The notes: generated by a model from the letters alone, not told the origin. A DNA stretch of 9,194 nt from CAZGMJ01 sp964526785 (GCA_964526785.1 CAZGMJ010000117.1:1-9194), one strand, 5' to 3'. Shown: positions 1 through 6,917, counted from the first letter of the stretch. Made by a program: numbers and translations.

Positions 1-2
1 AG

Positions 3-293
3 ACCGGTAATTCCAATTGCCGTCGAACGGTAAAAATGATTGTCGCTGATCAGCACTGGCTTTTCGCACATGGCTTGGCCGGCGTTACAGCGGAATTAAA
101 TACCCGATTCAGACATCCGATTTACTTGGGCCGTTCGGCAACGGCCACCGCTCGCTTGAATAGAGCGTCTCATCCTCTATATCTGCTCCATGCTGAAATC
201 TTCCAGGATGGACAATTGAAGGCACGAGCTCGTGGCAAATTTATCCACAAGCAGGAATTGATCGATGAATTCCGCGAAGGTAACGATGAGTGA
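3..293 (+). CDS. Hotdog-fold thioesterase (PaaI-like), C-terminal part
   Basis: The reading frame is open to the left edge, so the gene is probably cut by the window; the first internal ATG is at 36. The block VTAELNTRFRHPIYLG, followed by a strand ending in QDGQLKARARGKFI, is typical of the C-terminal half of PaaI/4HBT-type acyl-CoA thioesterases, which hydrolyse acyl-CoA or related thioesters in the cytoplasm. The family's HGG motif would fall about 15 residues before the WLF at codons 57-65, but the frame there reads NCRRTVKM, so the catalytic region is divergent, shifted or damaged. The last codons overlap the start of the next gene, suggesting translational coupling. The family call is fairly sure; the substrate and the true start are unknown. 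Confidence 0.7.
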   Translation, partial: TGNSNCRRTVKMIVADQHWLFAHGLAGVTAELNTRFRHPIYLGRSATATARLNRASHPLYLLHAEIFQDGQLKARARGKFIHKQELIDEFREGNDE

Positions 294-1122
294 TATGCGT
301 GTTACTGTACTGGTTGAAAACACAGTGTATCGACGTGGCTTGCGCGCCGAACACGGGCTGGCCTTCTGGATCGAAACAAATAGCAAGAAGATTCTATTTG
401 ATACAGGACAGAGTAATCTCCTGCTGCGCAACGCTCAGGCACTTGGTATAGATGTCAGCCATGCTAGTGCAATTGTGCTGAGTCATGGCCATTATGATCA
501 TGTCGGCGGACTCAGCCACGTGTTGGACCTTGCGCGCAAAGCGCAGGTCTACCTCCACCCTGCAGCACTTAAGTCTAAGTTCAGTTTCGGAGATGGCCGA
601 ATTCGCGAGATTGGAATAAATGCAGCACTGCGGAAAAAACTACAGGAGAAGCTCGAAGCAGGCCAAGTCACCTATACCCAGGAAACGACTTCGGTTTGCG
701 ATGGTCTAATTGTCACGGGAGAGATACCACGTATTAGTGATTTCGAGGATACCGGGGGCCGCTTCTTTGCAGATAGTAGGTGCAGCAAACCCGATATGCT
801 TCCAGATGATCAAGCCCTGTTCTGGGATAGTCCGCAGGGTCTGGTCGTATTGCTCGGCTGTGCGCATGCAGGCGTGGTAAACACTCTGGAGCATATAGGG
901 CGAATCGCACCCGGTCGCACAATCCGCGGCATAATGGGCGGGATGCATCTGGTTCATGCAAATGGAGCCCATATTGGAAAGATCATAGAACTTTTTCAAA
1001 GGCTGGGCATTACGAGAATCGGACCATGTCATTGCACCGGATGGCAGGCGACACGACAACTGTGGAACCACTTCACCGATGGGTGTTTCCACTGCAGCGT
1101 CGGGACCCAGGTTGGTTTCTAA
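286..1122 (+). CDS. MBL-fold metallo-hydrolase, COG1237 type
   Basis: A 278-residue metallo-beta-lactamase-fold protein. The metal-binding motif HGHYDH lies at residues 67-72. Further likely ligands are H194 in GCAHAGVVNT, H221 in GGMHLVHANG and H249 in GPCHCTGW. This set matches the group often annotated as 7,8-dihydropterin-6-yl-methyl-4-(beta-D-ribofuranosyl)aminobenzene 5'-phosphate synthase-like, a name that is not a reliable function for bacterial members. Length and the end SVGTQVGF are normal for the family. I chose ATG 286 because GAAGG at 276-280 lies five bases upstream and the protein then begins MSDMRVTVLVEN, as relatives do. ATG 265 in the same frame, with AGGA at 253-256, is the alternative. 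It overlaps the thioesterase by 8 bp. A cytoplasmic soluble hydrolase; the substrate is unknown. Confidence 0.9.
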   Translation: MSDMRVTVLVENTVYRRGLRAEHGLAFWIETNSKKILFDTGQSNLLLRNAQALGIDVSHASAIVLSHGHYDHVGGLSHVLDLARKAQVYLHPAALKSKFSFGDGRIREIGINAALRKKLQEKLEAGQVTYTQETTSVCDGLIVTGEIPRISDFEDTGGRFFADSRCSKPDMLPDDQALFWDSPQGLVVLLGCAHAGVVNTLEHIGRIAPGRTIRGIMGGMHLVHANGAHIGKIIELFQRLGITRIGPCHCTGWQATRQLWNHFTDGCFHCSVGTQVGF

Positions 1123-1240
1123 ATCGCTGCTCGGCTGTATGAACAGAGCGGCACGCAAGTAGGCGACGGACAGTTGCAGACCGGTGCTTTCAGGGTCAAA
1201 CGCGAGGACCTTCAAGTTATGTTTGTCCTCACCAGTTTGG

Positions 1241-1269
1241 GTCTAAGTGTGTCGACACATAGACTTTTT
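1241..1269 (+). terminator. Probable Rho-independent terminator after the MBL gene
   Basis: GTCTA (1241-1245), a two-base bulge AG, then the perfect 12-bp palindrome TGTGTCGACACA (1248-1259) and TAGAC (1260-1264) fold into a hairpin, immediately followed by TTTTT (1265-1269). The stem is only moderately G+C rich and has a bulge. It sits 119 bp after the MBL stop and 75 bp before the FmdB start, where an operon boundary is plausible. A smaller dyad, GAGGAC (1204-1209)/GTCCTC (1225-1230), lies just upstream. The palindrome alone could instead be a protein-binding site. Confidence 0.5.
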
Positions 1270-1343
1270 GGCATCGCAGACTGATCCGCCCCGTCTGATG
1301 GAAACCACAAGTGAAGGCTCAGTTGCATTTGGAGTAATCCTGC

Positions 1344-1598
1344 ATGCCAACCTATGAATATCAATGTACCGCCTGCGGACATAGCTTCGAGCGATTCCAT
1401 AGTATGCGCGACGATCCTGTTAAGATGTGTCCGGACTGTGGCGGTATGGTAATAAGATTGATCAGCGGCGGTGCCGGAATTCTGTCCAAGGACTCGCAAC
1501 GGCATAATGACTACGAGAACAATCGGCCCGCGTGCGGGCGCGCACAAACGTGCTGCGGACGAGAAATGCCTTGCGACCAGCGACCGTGCGAATCATGA
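1344..1598 (+). CDS. FmdB-family zinc ribbon protein with Cys-rich tail
   Basis: An 84-residue protein beginning MPTYEYQCTACGHSFE, the hallmark of the FmdB/CxxC-CxxC regulatory zinc ribbon family. Zinc ligands are C8/C11 and C29/C32. Family members are small putative regulators, first noted near formamidase or amidase genes; the biochemical role is not established. After a glycine-rich turn (SGGAGIL, 41-47) comes a second cysteine-rich stretch with C64, C70, C71, C77 and C82, which could bind another metal or cluster. GGAG at 1331-1334 lies nine bases before the ATG and supports this start. It stands 70 bp upstream of the YggS-type gene, in the same direction. Confidence 0.85.
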   Translation: MPTYEYQCTACGHSFERFHSMRDDPVKMCPDCGGMVIRLISGGAGILSKDSQRHNDYENNRPACGRAQTCCGREMPCDQRPCES

Positions 1599-1668
1599 GG
1601 ATTCATTAGCCTCGCGGTCAGTCCGTGTGTCTGTGCTTGCCTGCTGAAGCCAATGTCTCGGGTCTAAT

Positions 1669-2364
1669 ATGGTAATTGCTGAAAACTACACGCGACTGCG
1701 TCAAGAGATTCCTGATCACGTGGCCATCGTGGTTGCTGCAAAAAAGCGATCAGCAGATGAGGTTGCCGCGGCCATTGATGCAGGAGCCAAGTATATTGGC
1801 GAAAACTACGTCCAGGAAGGGCAGCAGATGAGGACTGTTCTTGGGGAAAGAGCCAGATTAGTCAGTTGGCACATGATCGGGCATTTACAGAAGAACAAAA
1901 TCAATAGGGCCATAGACGCCTTTGATCTGGTCCAGACTGTGGATTCCGTGAACACGGCTATTGCCATTGAAAAGCGTGTGCGCCAAAGGCAAAAAGAACC
2001 GCTGCCTGTTCTCATTCAAATCAATATCGGCAGCGAAGATACCAAAGCGGGCATAAACCCGCGTGAGCACGAACCCTTCGAATCTTACATGGAACAATTT
2101 GTCCTCAAGCTGGCTGAGTTTGCGTACATTCGCATACAGGGCCTGATGACAATGGGGCCGCGCTTCGGTGATCCCGAGAGGAGCCGGCCATACTTCAGGA
2201 AGACAAGGAAGCTGTTCGATAGATTAGGAACATTGCATCCGGCAAGTGTCCAGATGCGCTGTCTTTCCATGGGTATGAGCAATTCATACAAAGTAGCAAT
2301 TGAAGAGGGCTCGACTATGGTACGAATCGGTACTGCGTTGTTCGGGCCGCGTCAGCACAATTAG
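1669..2364 (+). CDS. yggS: YggS-type PLP-binding homeostasis protein
   Basis: A 231-residue protein of the YggS/PROSC (PLPHP) family, which has the alanine racemase N-terminal barrel fold, carries pyridoxal 5'-phosphate and helps buffer vitamin B6 and amino/keto acid pools without known catalysis. Signature blocks are all present: YIGENYVQE near residue 43, WHMIGHLQKNK, QINIGSEDTKAG, and the C-terminal LSMGMSNSYKVAIEEGST followed by MVRIGTALFG. The PLP lysine is probably K26 in VAAKKRS, where relatives have VSKT; the doubled lysine and the missing serine are slightly unusual. Length is normal. No strong ribosome site precedes ATG 1669, but the start MVIAENYTRLRQEI matches relatives. The methyltransferase gene follows after 14 bp, so the two are probably co-transcribed. 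Confidence 0.93.
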   Translation: MVIAENYTRLRQEIPDHVAIVVAAKKRSADEVAAAIDAGAKYIGENYVQEGQQMRTVLGERARLVSWHMIGHLQKNKINRAIDAFDLVQTVDSVNTAIAIEKRVRQRQKEPLPVLIQINIGSEDTKAGINPREHEPFESYMEQFVLKLAEFAYIRIQGLMTMGPRFGDPERSRPYFRKTRKLFDRLGTLHPASVQMRCLSMGMSNSYKVAIEEGSTMVRIGTALFGPRQHN

Positions 2365-2378
2365 AGGTATGTGATCAA

Positions 2379-2987
2379 ATGGAACAGTGGGAGCGAGAGG
2401 ATGGTGTGGGTTTTCTTGCCAGCATTGGTATTCGTTCGGGACATACAGTCTTGGATTTTGGTTGTCGTATCGGTCACTACAGTATACCGGCGGCGTTTGC
2501 AGTCGGTCCTTCGGGTACGGTATATGCGGTCGATAAGGACCAACAACCGCTGGAGGAACTCAGTGCAAAGGCTGCCAAATATGGCCTCTCGAATATAAGA
2601 ATGTTGCGCACTTCGGGCCGTGACCCCTTAGACATCCAGGATAATACGTTGGATGTCCTTTTGATGTATGATGTGTTGCACTACTTTGATTATGCCCATA
2701 GAAACAAATTGTACAAAGACGCGCGGCGCACCCTTAAGCCTGTAGGACTACTCTCGGTTTATCCAAAGCATACTGCGGAGAACATGCCACTAAAAGAGCT
2801 TGCTAATGTTCGACTGCAAGACATCAAACACGAAATTACGGCATCTGGCTTTCATAGTGCTGGATGCTGGGATGCGGTCATTAGTCACGATGACAACCTC
2901 GAACTGGGGCATGTGATGAATTTCCGAAGTACAAAGGAGTATGGAAACTTGGGTCTTCAGTGGAAATCTGAAACGGGGAAGCGATAG
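2379..2987 (+). CDS. Class I SAM-dependent methyltransferase
   Basis: A 202-residue Rossmann-fold methyltransferase of the small UbiE/Methyltransf_11 kind. Motif I is VLDFGCRIGHYSIPAA (residues 24-39), the acidic residue ending strand 2 is D52 in VYAVDKD, and the motif IV-like strand reads LDVLLMYDVLHYF. The usual glycine loop GxGxG would be G28-C-G30-x-G32; here residue 30 is Arg, which would crowd the SAM site, so activity is uncertain. AGAGGT at 2363-2368, overlapping the upstream stop codon, is a good ribosome site ten bases before ATG 2379. The substrate cannot be told from sequence. It is the last gene before the strong terminator at 3012. Confidence 0.85.
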   Translation: MEQWEREDGVGFLASIGIRSGHTVLDFGCRIGHYSIPAAFAVGPSGTVYAVDKDQQPLEELSAKAAKYGLSNIRMLRTSGRDPLDIQDNTLDVLLMYDVLHYFDYAHRNKLYKDARRTLKPVGLLSVYPKHTAENMPLKELANVRLQDIKHEITASGFHSAGCWDAVISHDDNLELGHVMNFRSTKEYGNLGLQWKSETGKR

Positions 2988-3011
2988 TTATTTGGCTTGT
3001 TCTGCACTCGC

Positions 3012-3053
3012 AGAAAACACGGAAGTGTCATGAGGCTTCCGTGTTTTCTTCTG
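3012..3053 (+). terminator. Strong terminator hairpin after the methyltransferase
   Basis: Perfect 14-bp inverted repeat: AGAAAACACGGAAG (3012-3025) and CTTCCGTGTTTTCT (3036-3049), with a 10-base loop. The right arm ends in a T-rich run and the left arm begins with an A-rich one, so the hairpin could work for transcription from either side. It begins 24 bp after the methyltransferase stop, which marks the end of the yggS-methyltransferase unit. Confidence 0.8.
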
Positions 3054-3142
3054 TCTGCGAAGGGAGAGGCGGGCATACTAGACGACAATTCAAATGTTAT
3101 AACAAACTGAACAACGCAGAGGTTTATCAGAATTGGAATAGT

Positions 3143-3502
3143 ATGATAGCACTGTTATGCAGACTCAAAGGACAGCGTTCGGCAGAATACCGTCAAGCAA
3201 ATGGTCTTGCCTTGGCTGTCGCAACCCTCGACGCATTCAGGGATCGCAGTTTCCGAGTGAAAGGTATGGGAATCAAGAATGACAATGTGCCCGGTGAAGA
3301 GGTCATTCGGTTCATTGAAGAGGAATTGCCCGACTATTACACATACAATACGCAAGCCAAAACGTATGCAAACCGACACGCCATCCCGCAGGCGCACGTC
3401 ACAATTACTGGGACTATGGGGTTAAGCAGAAGACTAAATCGCTATAATCCGCTAGATCTGAAATGCACCATAAGAAGCAATACTCGAAAACAGGCACGCT
3501 GA
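3143..3502 (+). CDS. Unrecognised ORF, possibly a decayed gene
   Basis: An open frame of 119 residues from ATG 3143; the frame is open back to GTG 3041, but that start lies inside the terminator hairpin. I recognise no family. The middle part (EEVIRFIEEELPDYYTYNT) has a protein-like mix of acidic and hydrophobic residues, while the C-terminus turns basic (GLSRRLNRYNPLDLK and beyond) and looks like read-through. There is no convincing ribosome site in front of 3143. There are no membrane segments, signal peptide or Cys motifs. It stands alone after a terminator and before an unrelated secreted-protein gene. It may be a real orphan, a 3' remnant or non-coding. Confidence 0.3.
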   Translation: MIALLCRLKGQRSAEYRQANGLALAVATLDAFRDRSFRVKGMGIKNDNVPGEEVIRFIEEELPDYYTYNTQAKTYANRHAIPQAHVTITGTMGLSRRLNRYNPLDLKCTIRSNTRKQAR

Positions 3503-3647
3503 CAAATGCACGGTCAATGAAGGCCTGCTGCCGGTGGACTGACAAAACACAAAGAATCTGATTTACGCCACCACGGGGACCAAAACCGGCAAGCCGAGAT
3601 CCGATTATACTGGTTCAACAAGGACTTTTCTATGAGGAGACACTACG
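3503..3647 (+). other. Intergenic leader with short coding-like scraps
   Basis: No intact gene here. One frame at about 3560-3610 reads IYATTGTKTGKPRSDY, which recalls the TTGRKTGKPR block of deazaflavin-dependent nitroreductase-fold proteins, flanked by stops on both sides. Another frame at about 3481-3510 reads SKTGTLTNAR. Both are too short to call. The last 15 bases hold the ribosome site GAGGAG (3634-3639) of the next gene. A promoter for that gene is expected here, but I see no convincing -35/-10 pair. Confidence 0.3.
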
Positions 3648-4298
3648 ATGAGTAACGTCATGCACAGACAGATGAAAACGCTTTTGGCTATGAGCGCGCT
3701 GGCCACATTTCTATTGACTCCCGTTGTGTGCGGCCAACGAGGTATTGGTGATCCGTACGGCATCGCACAATGCCCGGCAAGACCACCTGTGGTTCGCTTG
3801 TCGGGCGAACTAGAGGACATCACGAATCACCCCTGTGAGAATTCGACAGGCCCTGCAGTCCTGGGGACTCACCTAATTCTGCGAAATGACAAGGGCAAAC
3901 AACTGAACATTCATCTGGGGCCGACGTCTTTGGTTGGTACTGTCGTGAAGTCTCTGTCTGTCGGCAATCAGTTAGACGTGATCGCCTTTCACACAGAACG
4001 TTTGCCCGCGAATCAGTATGTTGCGACGACTGTAATTGTCGACGACCGAGTGATTCGACTGCGGGACCATTACCTCCGGCCGTACTGGGCTGGGAGAAGC
4101 GCTTCCACTTCCGCATCTCCACGTTGTGGATGGACGCCACGATCTGATAATCAATACGGCTTCGAATACCGTTCCAGAGGCTATGGAGGATGTGGAAGAG
4201 GTTGGCGTCTCTTCGGCTCATCGCCCGGCTACCGTGGACGACGTTTTGGCAGATGTTGGGGCGGAGATCGCTGGGGGCGCAGATATCGGTGGCGATAA
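3648..4298 (+). CDS. Secreted protein with Gly/Arg-rich tail
   Basis: A 216-residue exported protein. The N-terminus has a basic stretch (HRQMK), a hydrophobic core (residues 11-27) and a plausible signal peptidase site near VVCG/Q30. Residues about 50-146 form a small beta-rich domain: GELEDI, a strand HLILRNDKGKQLNIHLGP, VGNQLDVIAF and VIRLRDHYLRPYWAG. The pattern of HLGP, then G-x-x-L-x-V, then LRD...P-x-W resembles a family of small periplasmic proteins with an OB-like fold and unknown role. Residues about 170-216 are rich in Gly, Arg, Trp and Tyr (GYGGCGRGWR and similar), which suggests a disordered or nucleic-acid/surface-binding tail. GAGGAG (3634-3639) lies eight bases from the ATG. 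The next genes downstream in this direction encode an ABC transporter. Confidence 0.7.
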   Translation: MSNVMHRQMKTLLAMSALATFLLTPVVCGQRGIGDPYGIAQCPARPPVVRLSGELEDITNHPCENSTGPAVLGTHLILRNDKGKQLNIHLGPTSLVGTVVKSLSVGNQLDVIAFHTERLPANQYVATTVIVDDRVIRLRDHYLRPYWAGRSASTSASPRCGWTPRSDNQYGFEYRSRGYGGCGRGWRLFGSSPGYRGRRFGRCWGGDRWGRRYRWR

Positions 4299-4333
4299 AA
4301 GTCTGATTTATTACGCAACGAAGAATTCGGAAT

Positions 4334-4492
4334 ATGCAGAATAAGGAAAGGCCGGATCCAATTCATCAGGAAACAGACCGATACCTTCATTACGCTCACG
4401 ATGTGCGTCGAAATCCGAAGATAATGCTCGACTATTCCAGGACAATGGATGAGCGTCACAAATACACATCGCGTAATCTGAGAATGTGCTGA
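4334..4492 (+). CDS. Possible small ORF of 52 codons, unrecognised
   Basis: ATG 4334 opens 52 codons ending at TGA 4490-4492: MQNKERPDPIHQETDRYLHY and then a basic, hydrophilic remainder ending LRMC. It lies in the 257-bp gap between the secreted protein and the ABC permease. The composition looks protein-like and soluble (many charged residues, several Tyr), but no family is recognised and no good ribosome site precedes the ATG. Its last codons overlap the dyad at 4484-4507. It could be a small regulatory protein, a remnant or chance. Confidence 0.28.
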   Translation: MQNKERPDPIHQETDRYLHYAHDVRRNPKIMLDYSRTMDERHKYTSRNLRMC

Positions 4493-4507
4493 ACATTTTC
4501 AGAACAT
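4484..4507. repeat. Dyad upstream of the ABC transporter genes
   Basis: ATGT-g-CTGAA (4484-4493), four-base spacer CATT, then TTCAG-a-ACAT (4498-4507): nine paired positions with one central mismatch. There is no T-run after it, so it is less like a terminator and more like a possible regulator-binding site. It ends 48 bp before the permease GTG start. Confidence 0.3.
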
Positions 4508-4555
4508 ATCGAATACCTGGCTAACAATTCCACATAGAGATAAAGGCGCACACCT

Positions 4556-5716
4556 GTGCGAGTACCAACGATAATTCTTAAAGAGATTCTACACCGCAAG
4601 ATCAATTTCTCCATGGCTGTGATCGCCGTAGGTACGGCTGTTGGATTGCTAGTGACCTTCTCAACCAGTGGGCACGCCTACCGACGGGAAACCCGAAGGA
4701 TAATGCGGGATATGGGTCAAAACCTGAGGATTATTCCCCAACAAACCACCATGGACGAATTCTGGAGTCAGGGTTTCTCATCTCATACCATGCCGGAAGA
4801 CTATGTCCACCGATTTGCCGACTTGGAAGGCTACTCGTATACACATCTGACCGCCACCTTACAACGCAATGTCGAGTGGCAAGATACTACGATAATCTTA
4901 ACCGGGTTCCTACCCGAAGTTCTGCCCAGAGACAAGCGTCAACAATCGCCGATGGTCTTCTCTATCAAGGCCGGCAATGTCTATGTAGGAAATCAGGTTG
5001 CTAACATACTGAATATAGAGGCAGGCGACGAAATCGCCATATTCAACAGAACGTTCAACGTGAAGAAAGTACTGCTGGAAACAGGCAGCAAGGATGACAT
5101 CAGAATCTACGGCCATCTCCACGATGTTCAGGAAGTGCTCGATTTGCCTGATCAAATAAACGAGATCAAAGCCCTCGAATGTCTGTGTCAAATCGAATCC
5201 GCCGAACGCGATGTTGATCCTCGCCTGCTCGCTAAAAACCAGTTAGCCGAGATTCTGCCGGAAGGCAAGGTCATTATGCTGCAGGGCATTGCACAGATTC
5301 GCCAGAAACAAAGGGCAACAATGGAGGCATATCTGGCTTTCTTTATGTTGGTTGTCCTTACAGTCTGTGGTGCGTGGATTGCCGTGTTGACTATGGTGAA
5401 CGTTCGGGAAAGAAGACAAGAAATAGGCATTGTTCGAGCATTGGGGCATCGTTCTATCTGGATAGCTGCGCTCTTCTTAGGCAAATCTATCCTTATTGGT
5501 TGGTCGGGAGCCATTGTCGGATATGCCGCTGGCACAGCTCTGGCGCTACAATATGGCCCCGTTCTTTTCCAGATCACGGCCAAGGCAATAGAACCCGAAT
5601 ACGGCATGATGGCGTGGGTTCTTATCATTGCCCCCATCTTTGCTGCTACCGCTGCTTTTATACCAGTTGCCATGGCCATGGCTGAGGATCCGGCCGACAC
5701 GCTTCGAGAACAGTAA
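4556..5716 (+). CDS. ABC transporter permease, FtsX/MacB type
   Basis: A 386-residue inner-membrane protein with the MacB/LolC/FtsX layout: one N-terminal membrane segment (about 18-36), a large extracytoplasmic domain (about 40-255), then three membrane segments (about 259-281, 301-333, 351-375) and the typical cytoplasmic end EDPADTLREQ. The loop VRERRQEIGIVRALGHR after segment 2 is the classic coupling region that contacts the ATPase. Such permeases extrude lipoproteins, peptides or antibiotics, or use mechanotransmission rather than channel transport. The start is GTG 4556 with AAGG at 4543-4546 nine bases upstream. The ATPase gene begins one base after the stop codon, so the two are translationally coupled. 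The cargo is unknown. Confidence 0.9.
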   Translation: MRVPTIILKEILHRKINFSMAVIAVGTAVGLLVTFSTSGHAYRRETRRIMRDMGQNLRIIPQQTTMDEFWSQGFSSHTMPEDYVHRFADLEGYSYTHLTATLQRNVEWQDTTIILTGFLPEVLPRDKRQQSPMVFSIKAGNVYVGNQVANILNIEAGDEIAIFNRTFNVKKVLLETGSKDDIRIYGHLHDVQEVLDLPDQINEIKALECLCQIESAERDVDPRLLAKNQLAEILPEGKVIMLQGIAQIRQKQRATMEAYLAFFMLVVLTVCGAWIAVLTMVNVRERRQEIGIVRALGHRSIWIAALFLGKSILIGWSGAIVGYAAGTALALQYGPVLFQITAKAIEPEYGMMAWVLIIAPIFAATAAFIPVAMAMAEDPADTLREQ

Positions 5717-5717
5717 A

Positions 5718-6395
5718 GTGATTCAACTTCAAGCTTTGACAAGAGTATACGATACGTCCAGAGGAAAGATAAAAGCTCTGAGAGATGTCACGCTTAGAAT
5801 CCGCGAGGGCGATTTCGTGGTAGTCCGAGGGCCAAGTGGCAGCGGAAAGACCACTCTGCTGATGACGCTGGGCGCTATGCTCAGACCAAGCAGCGGACGC
5901 GTATTATTCGATGGAAGAAGTGTTTACGAGTTACGTCCTTCGCAGAGATCGGTGTTTAGAAGCCGCAATATTGGATTCATCTTCCAGATGTTTCATTTGG
6001 TGCCGTACCTCAATATGATCGAGAATGTGCTTCTAGCAGGCATTCGAGTCAACAATGCGACGAACTATAATGAAAGAGCAAATAGGTTATTGGAAGAATT
6101 AGGTCTATTCCCTCGCCGGTTCCATCGGCCTTGCCAACTGAGTGCAGGAGAAAAACAGCGAACGGCCATCGCTAGAGCACTTTTGAATGGCCCCAAAGTA
6201 CTGCTGGCTGATGAGCCAACTGGGAATCTCGATCCCGAGAATGCTAAGGAGGTCCTAGGTCACCTGAGGCGTTTCCGGGCAGATGGTGGGATCGTAGTCT
6301 TAGTTACCCACACGGATCATTTCAACGAACCGGCCGATGTGATTGTCTCAATGAAAAGAGGCTGTATCAATCATCTTAGCCCAACAGAGACGTGA
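5718..6395 (+). CDS. ABC transporter ATP-binding protein, MacB/LolD type
   Basis: A 225-residue ATPase that powers the permease encoded just upstream. Walker A is GPSGSGKTT (residues 38-46, K44), the Q-loop is in GFIFQMFHLVPYLN, the ABC signature is LSAGEKQR (141-148), Walker B is VLLADEPTGNLD (161-172, D165/E166) and the switch histidine is H198 in VTHTDH. All key residues are intact. The signature has Ala-Gly-Glu-Lys where most MacB/LolD members have GGxxQR, a mild variant. GTG 5718, one base after the permease TAA, is the natural start; the protein then begins (M)IQLQALTRVYD as relatives do, while the longer upstream frame only overlaps the permease tail. It forms a dimer on the cytoplasmic face. 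Confidence 0.92.
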   Translation: MIQLQALTRVYDTSRGKIKALRDVTLRIREGDFVVVRGPSGSGKTTLLMTLGAMLRPSSGRVLFDGRSVYELRPSQRSVFRSRNIGFIFQMFHLVPYLNMIENVLLAGIRVNNATNYNERANRLLEELGLFPRRFHRPCQLSAGEKQRTAIARALLNGPKVLLADEPTGNLDPENAKEVLGHLRRFRADGGIVVLVTHTDHFNEPADVIVSMKRGCINHLSPTET

Positions 6396-6494
6396 GTAAG
6401 CGCCTGAGAGCATATCAGCTTGGTGTTTCACTGAAATGTCGTACAAAGCCACGCAAGAGTTTGTCTGTAAATTCGTTCATTTTGCATAAGCGGT
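6396..6494. other. Probable terminal region of an IS256-family remnant
   Basis: These 99 bp lie between the ATPase stop and the stop codon of the leftward transposase remnant. In an IS256-type element the terminal inverted repeat would lie here. I cannot delimit it, because the other end of the element is missing and no partner repeat is visible. No terminator for the ABC operon is evident. Confidence 0.3.
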
Positions 6495-6917
6495 TCATTC
6501 GTTCCCCTGCACGTTCATATTCAAATATCGTTTTCCGGTAAGCCATCGTTCATCGGTTTCCATCAGTAAGGCACGGACCAGACGCAGGACCGATTCGACA
6601 CTTGGGAACAGGCCGACGATGGCGGTACGCTTCTTGACTTTCCCGTTGAGATTCTCCAGCCAGTTGCTGGTCCGCAACCGCTTGCGATGCGTCCTGGGCA
6701 ACATCAACACCGTCAGGCCTTCCGGGATGTTGGTCTCGATCCAGGAGGCCAACTCCGGAGCGGATTCGGCATATTTCCGGACAACAGCTGCCAGCCGCGC
6801 TTCGGCGCGTTCTCGATCCGGAGCATCAAAGATATCACGGATATCATCAACTACCGTATCGTACATCAACCGCTTCGGCACATGGGCGGCGGCTTTGGCC
6901 GTGTCCGCAACCGGCAT
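6495..6917 (-). pseudogene. IS256-family transposase, C-terminal remnant
   Basis: About 140 residues of the C-terminal third of an IS256/Mutator-type DDE transposase. Recognisable blocks are AAHVPKRLMYDTVVDDIRDI, FDAPDRERAEARLA, the region RLRTSNWLENLNGKVKKRTA that carries the final catalytic glutamate (E of WLEN), and VGLFPSVESVLRLVRALLME with the end GKRYLNMN. Intact transposases of this family are about 400 residues long, so the N-terminal domain and the first two catalytic Asp residues are gone; this copy cannot transpose by itself. The frame runs open about 20 codons further upstream to near 6950, without family resemblance, so the break is close to 6900-6920. It points against all flanking genes. 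It marks a past insertion followed by deletion. Confidence 0.88.

Noticed and set aside
706..1215. Long leftward open frame of 169 codons opposite the metallo-hydrolase gene
   Set aside because: It is a shadow: the rightward frame carries all MBL motifs, and the leftward translation has no family resemblance.
1123..1290. In-frame continuation of 55 codons after the MBL stop codon
   Set aside because: The MBL protein already ends where relatives end, the extension has no recognised motif, and it runs through a terminator-like hairpin.
3478..3510. SKTGTLTNAR in one frame, recalling the DKTGTLT motif of P-type ATPases
   Set aside because: The catalytic Asp is absent, the frame is short and nothing else of a P-type ATPase is present.
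4126..4344. 72-codon frame overlapping the end of the secreted-protein gene
   Set aside because: The overlapping frame continues the secreted protein without a break. The acidic alternative has no family resemblance and no ribosome site, although a frameshift cannot be fully excluded.
5188..5742. Leftward frame of 184 codons opposite the ABC permease
   Set aside because: Shadow of the permease membrane region; the composition is dominated by antisense of hydrophobic codons and no motif is seen.
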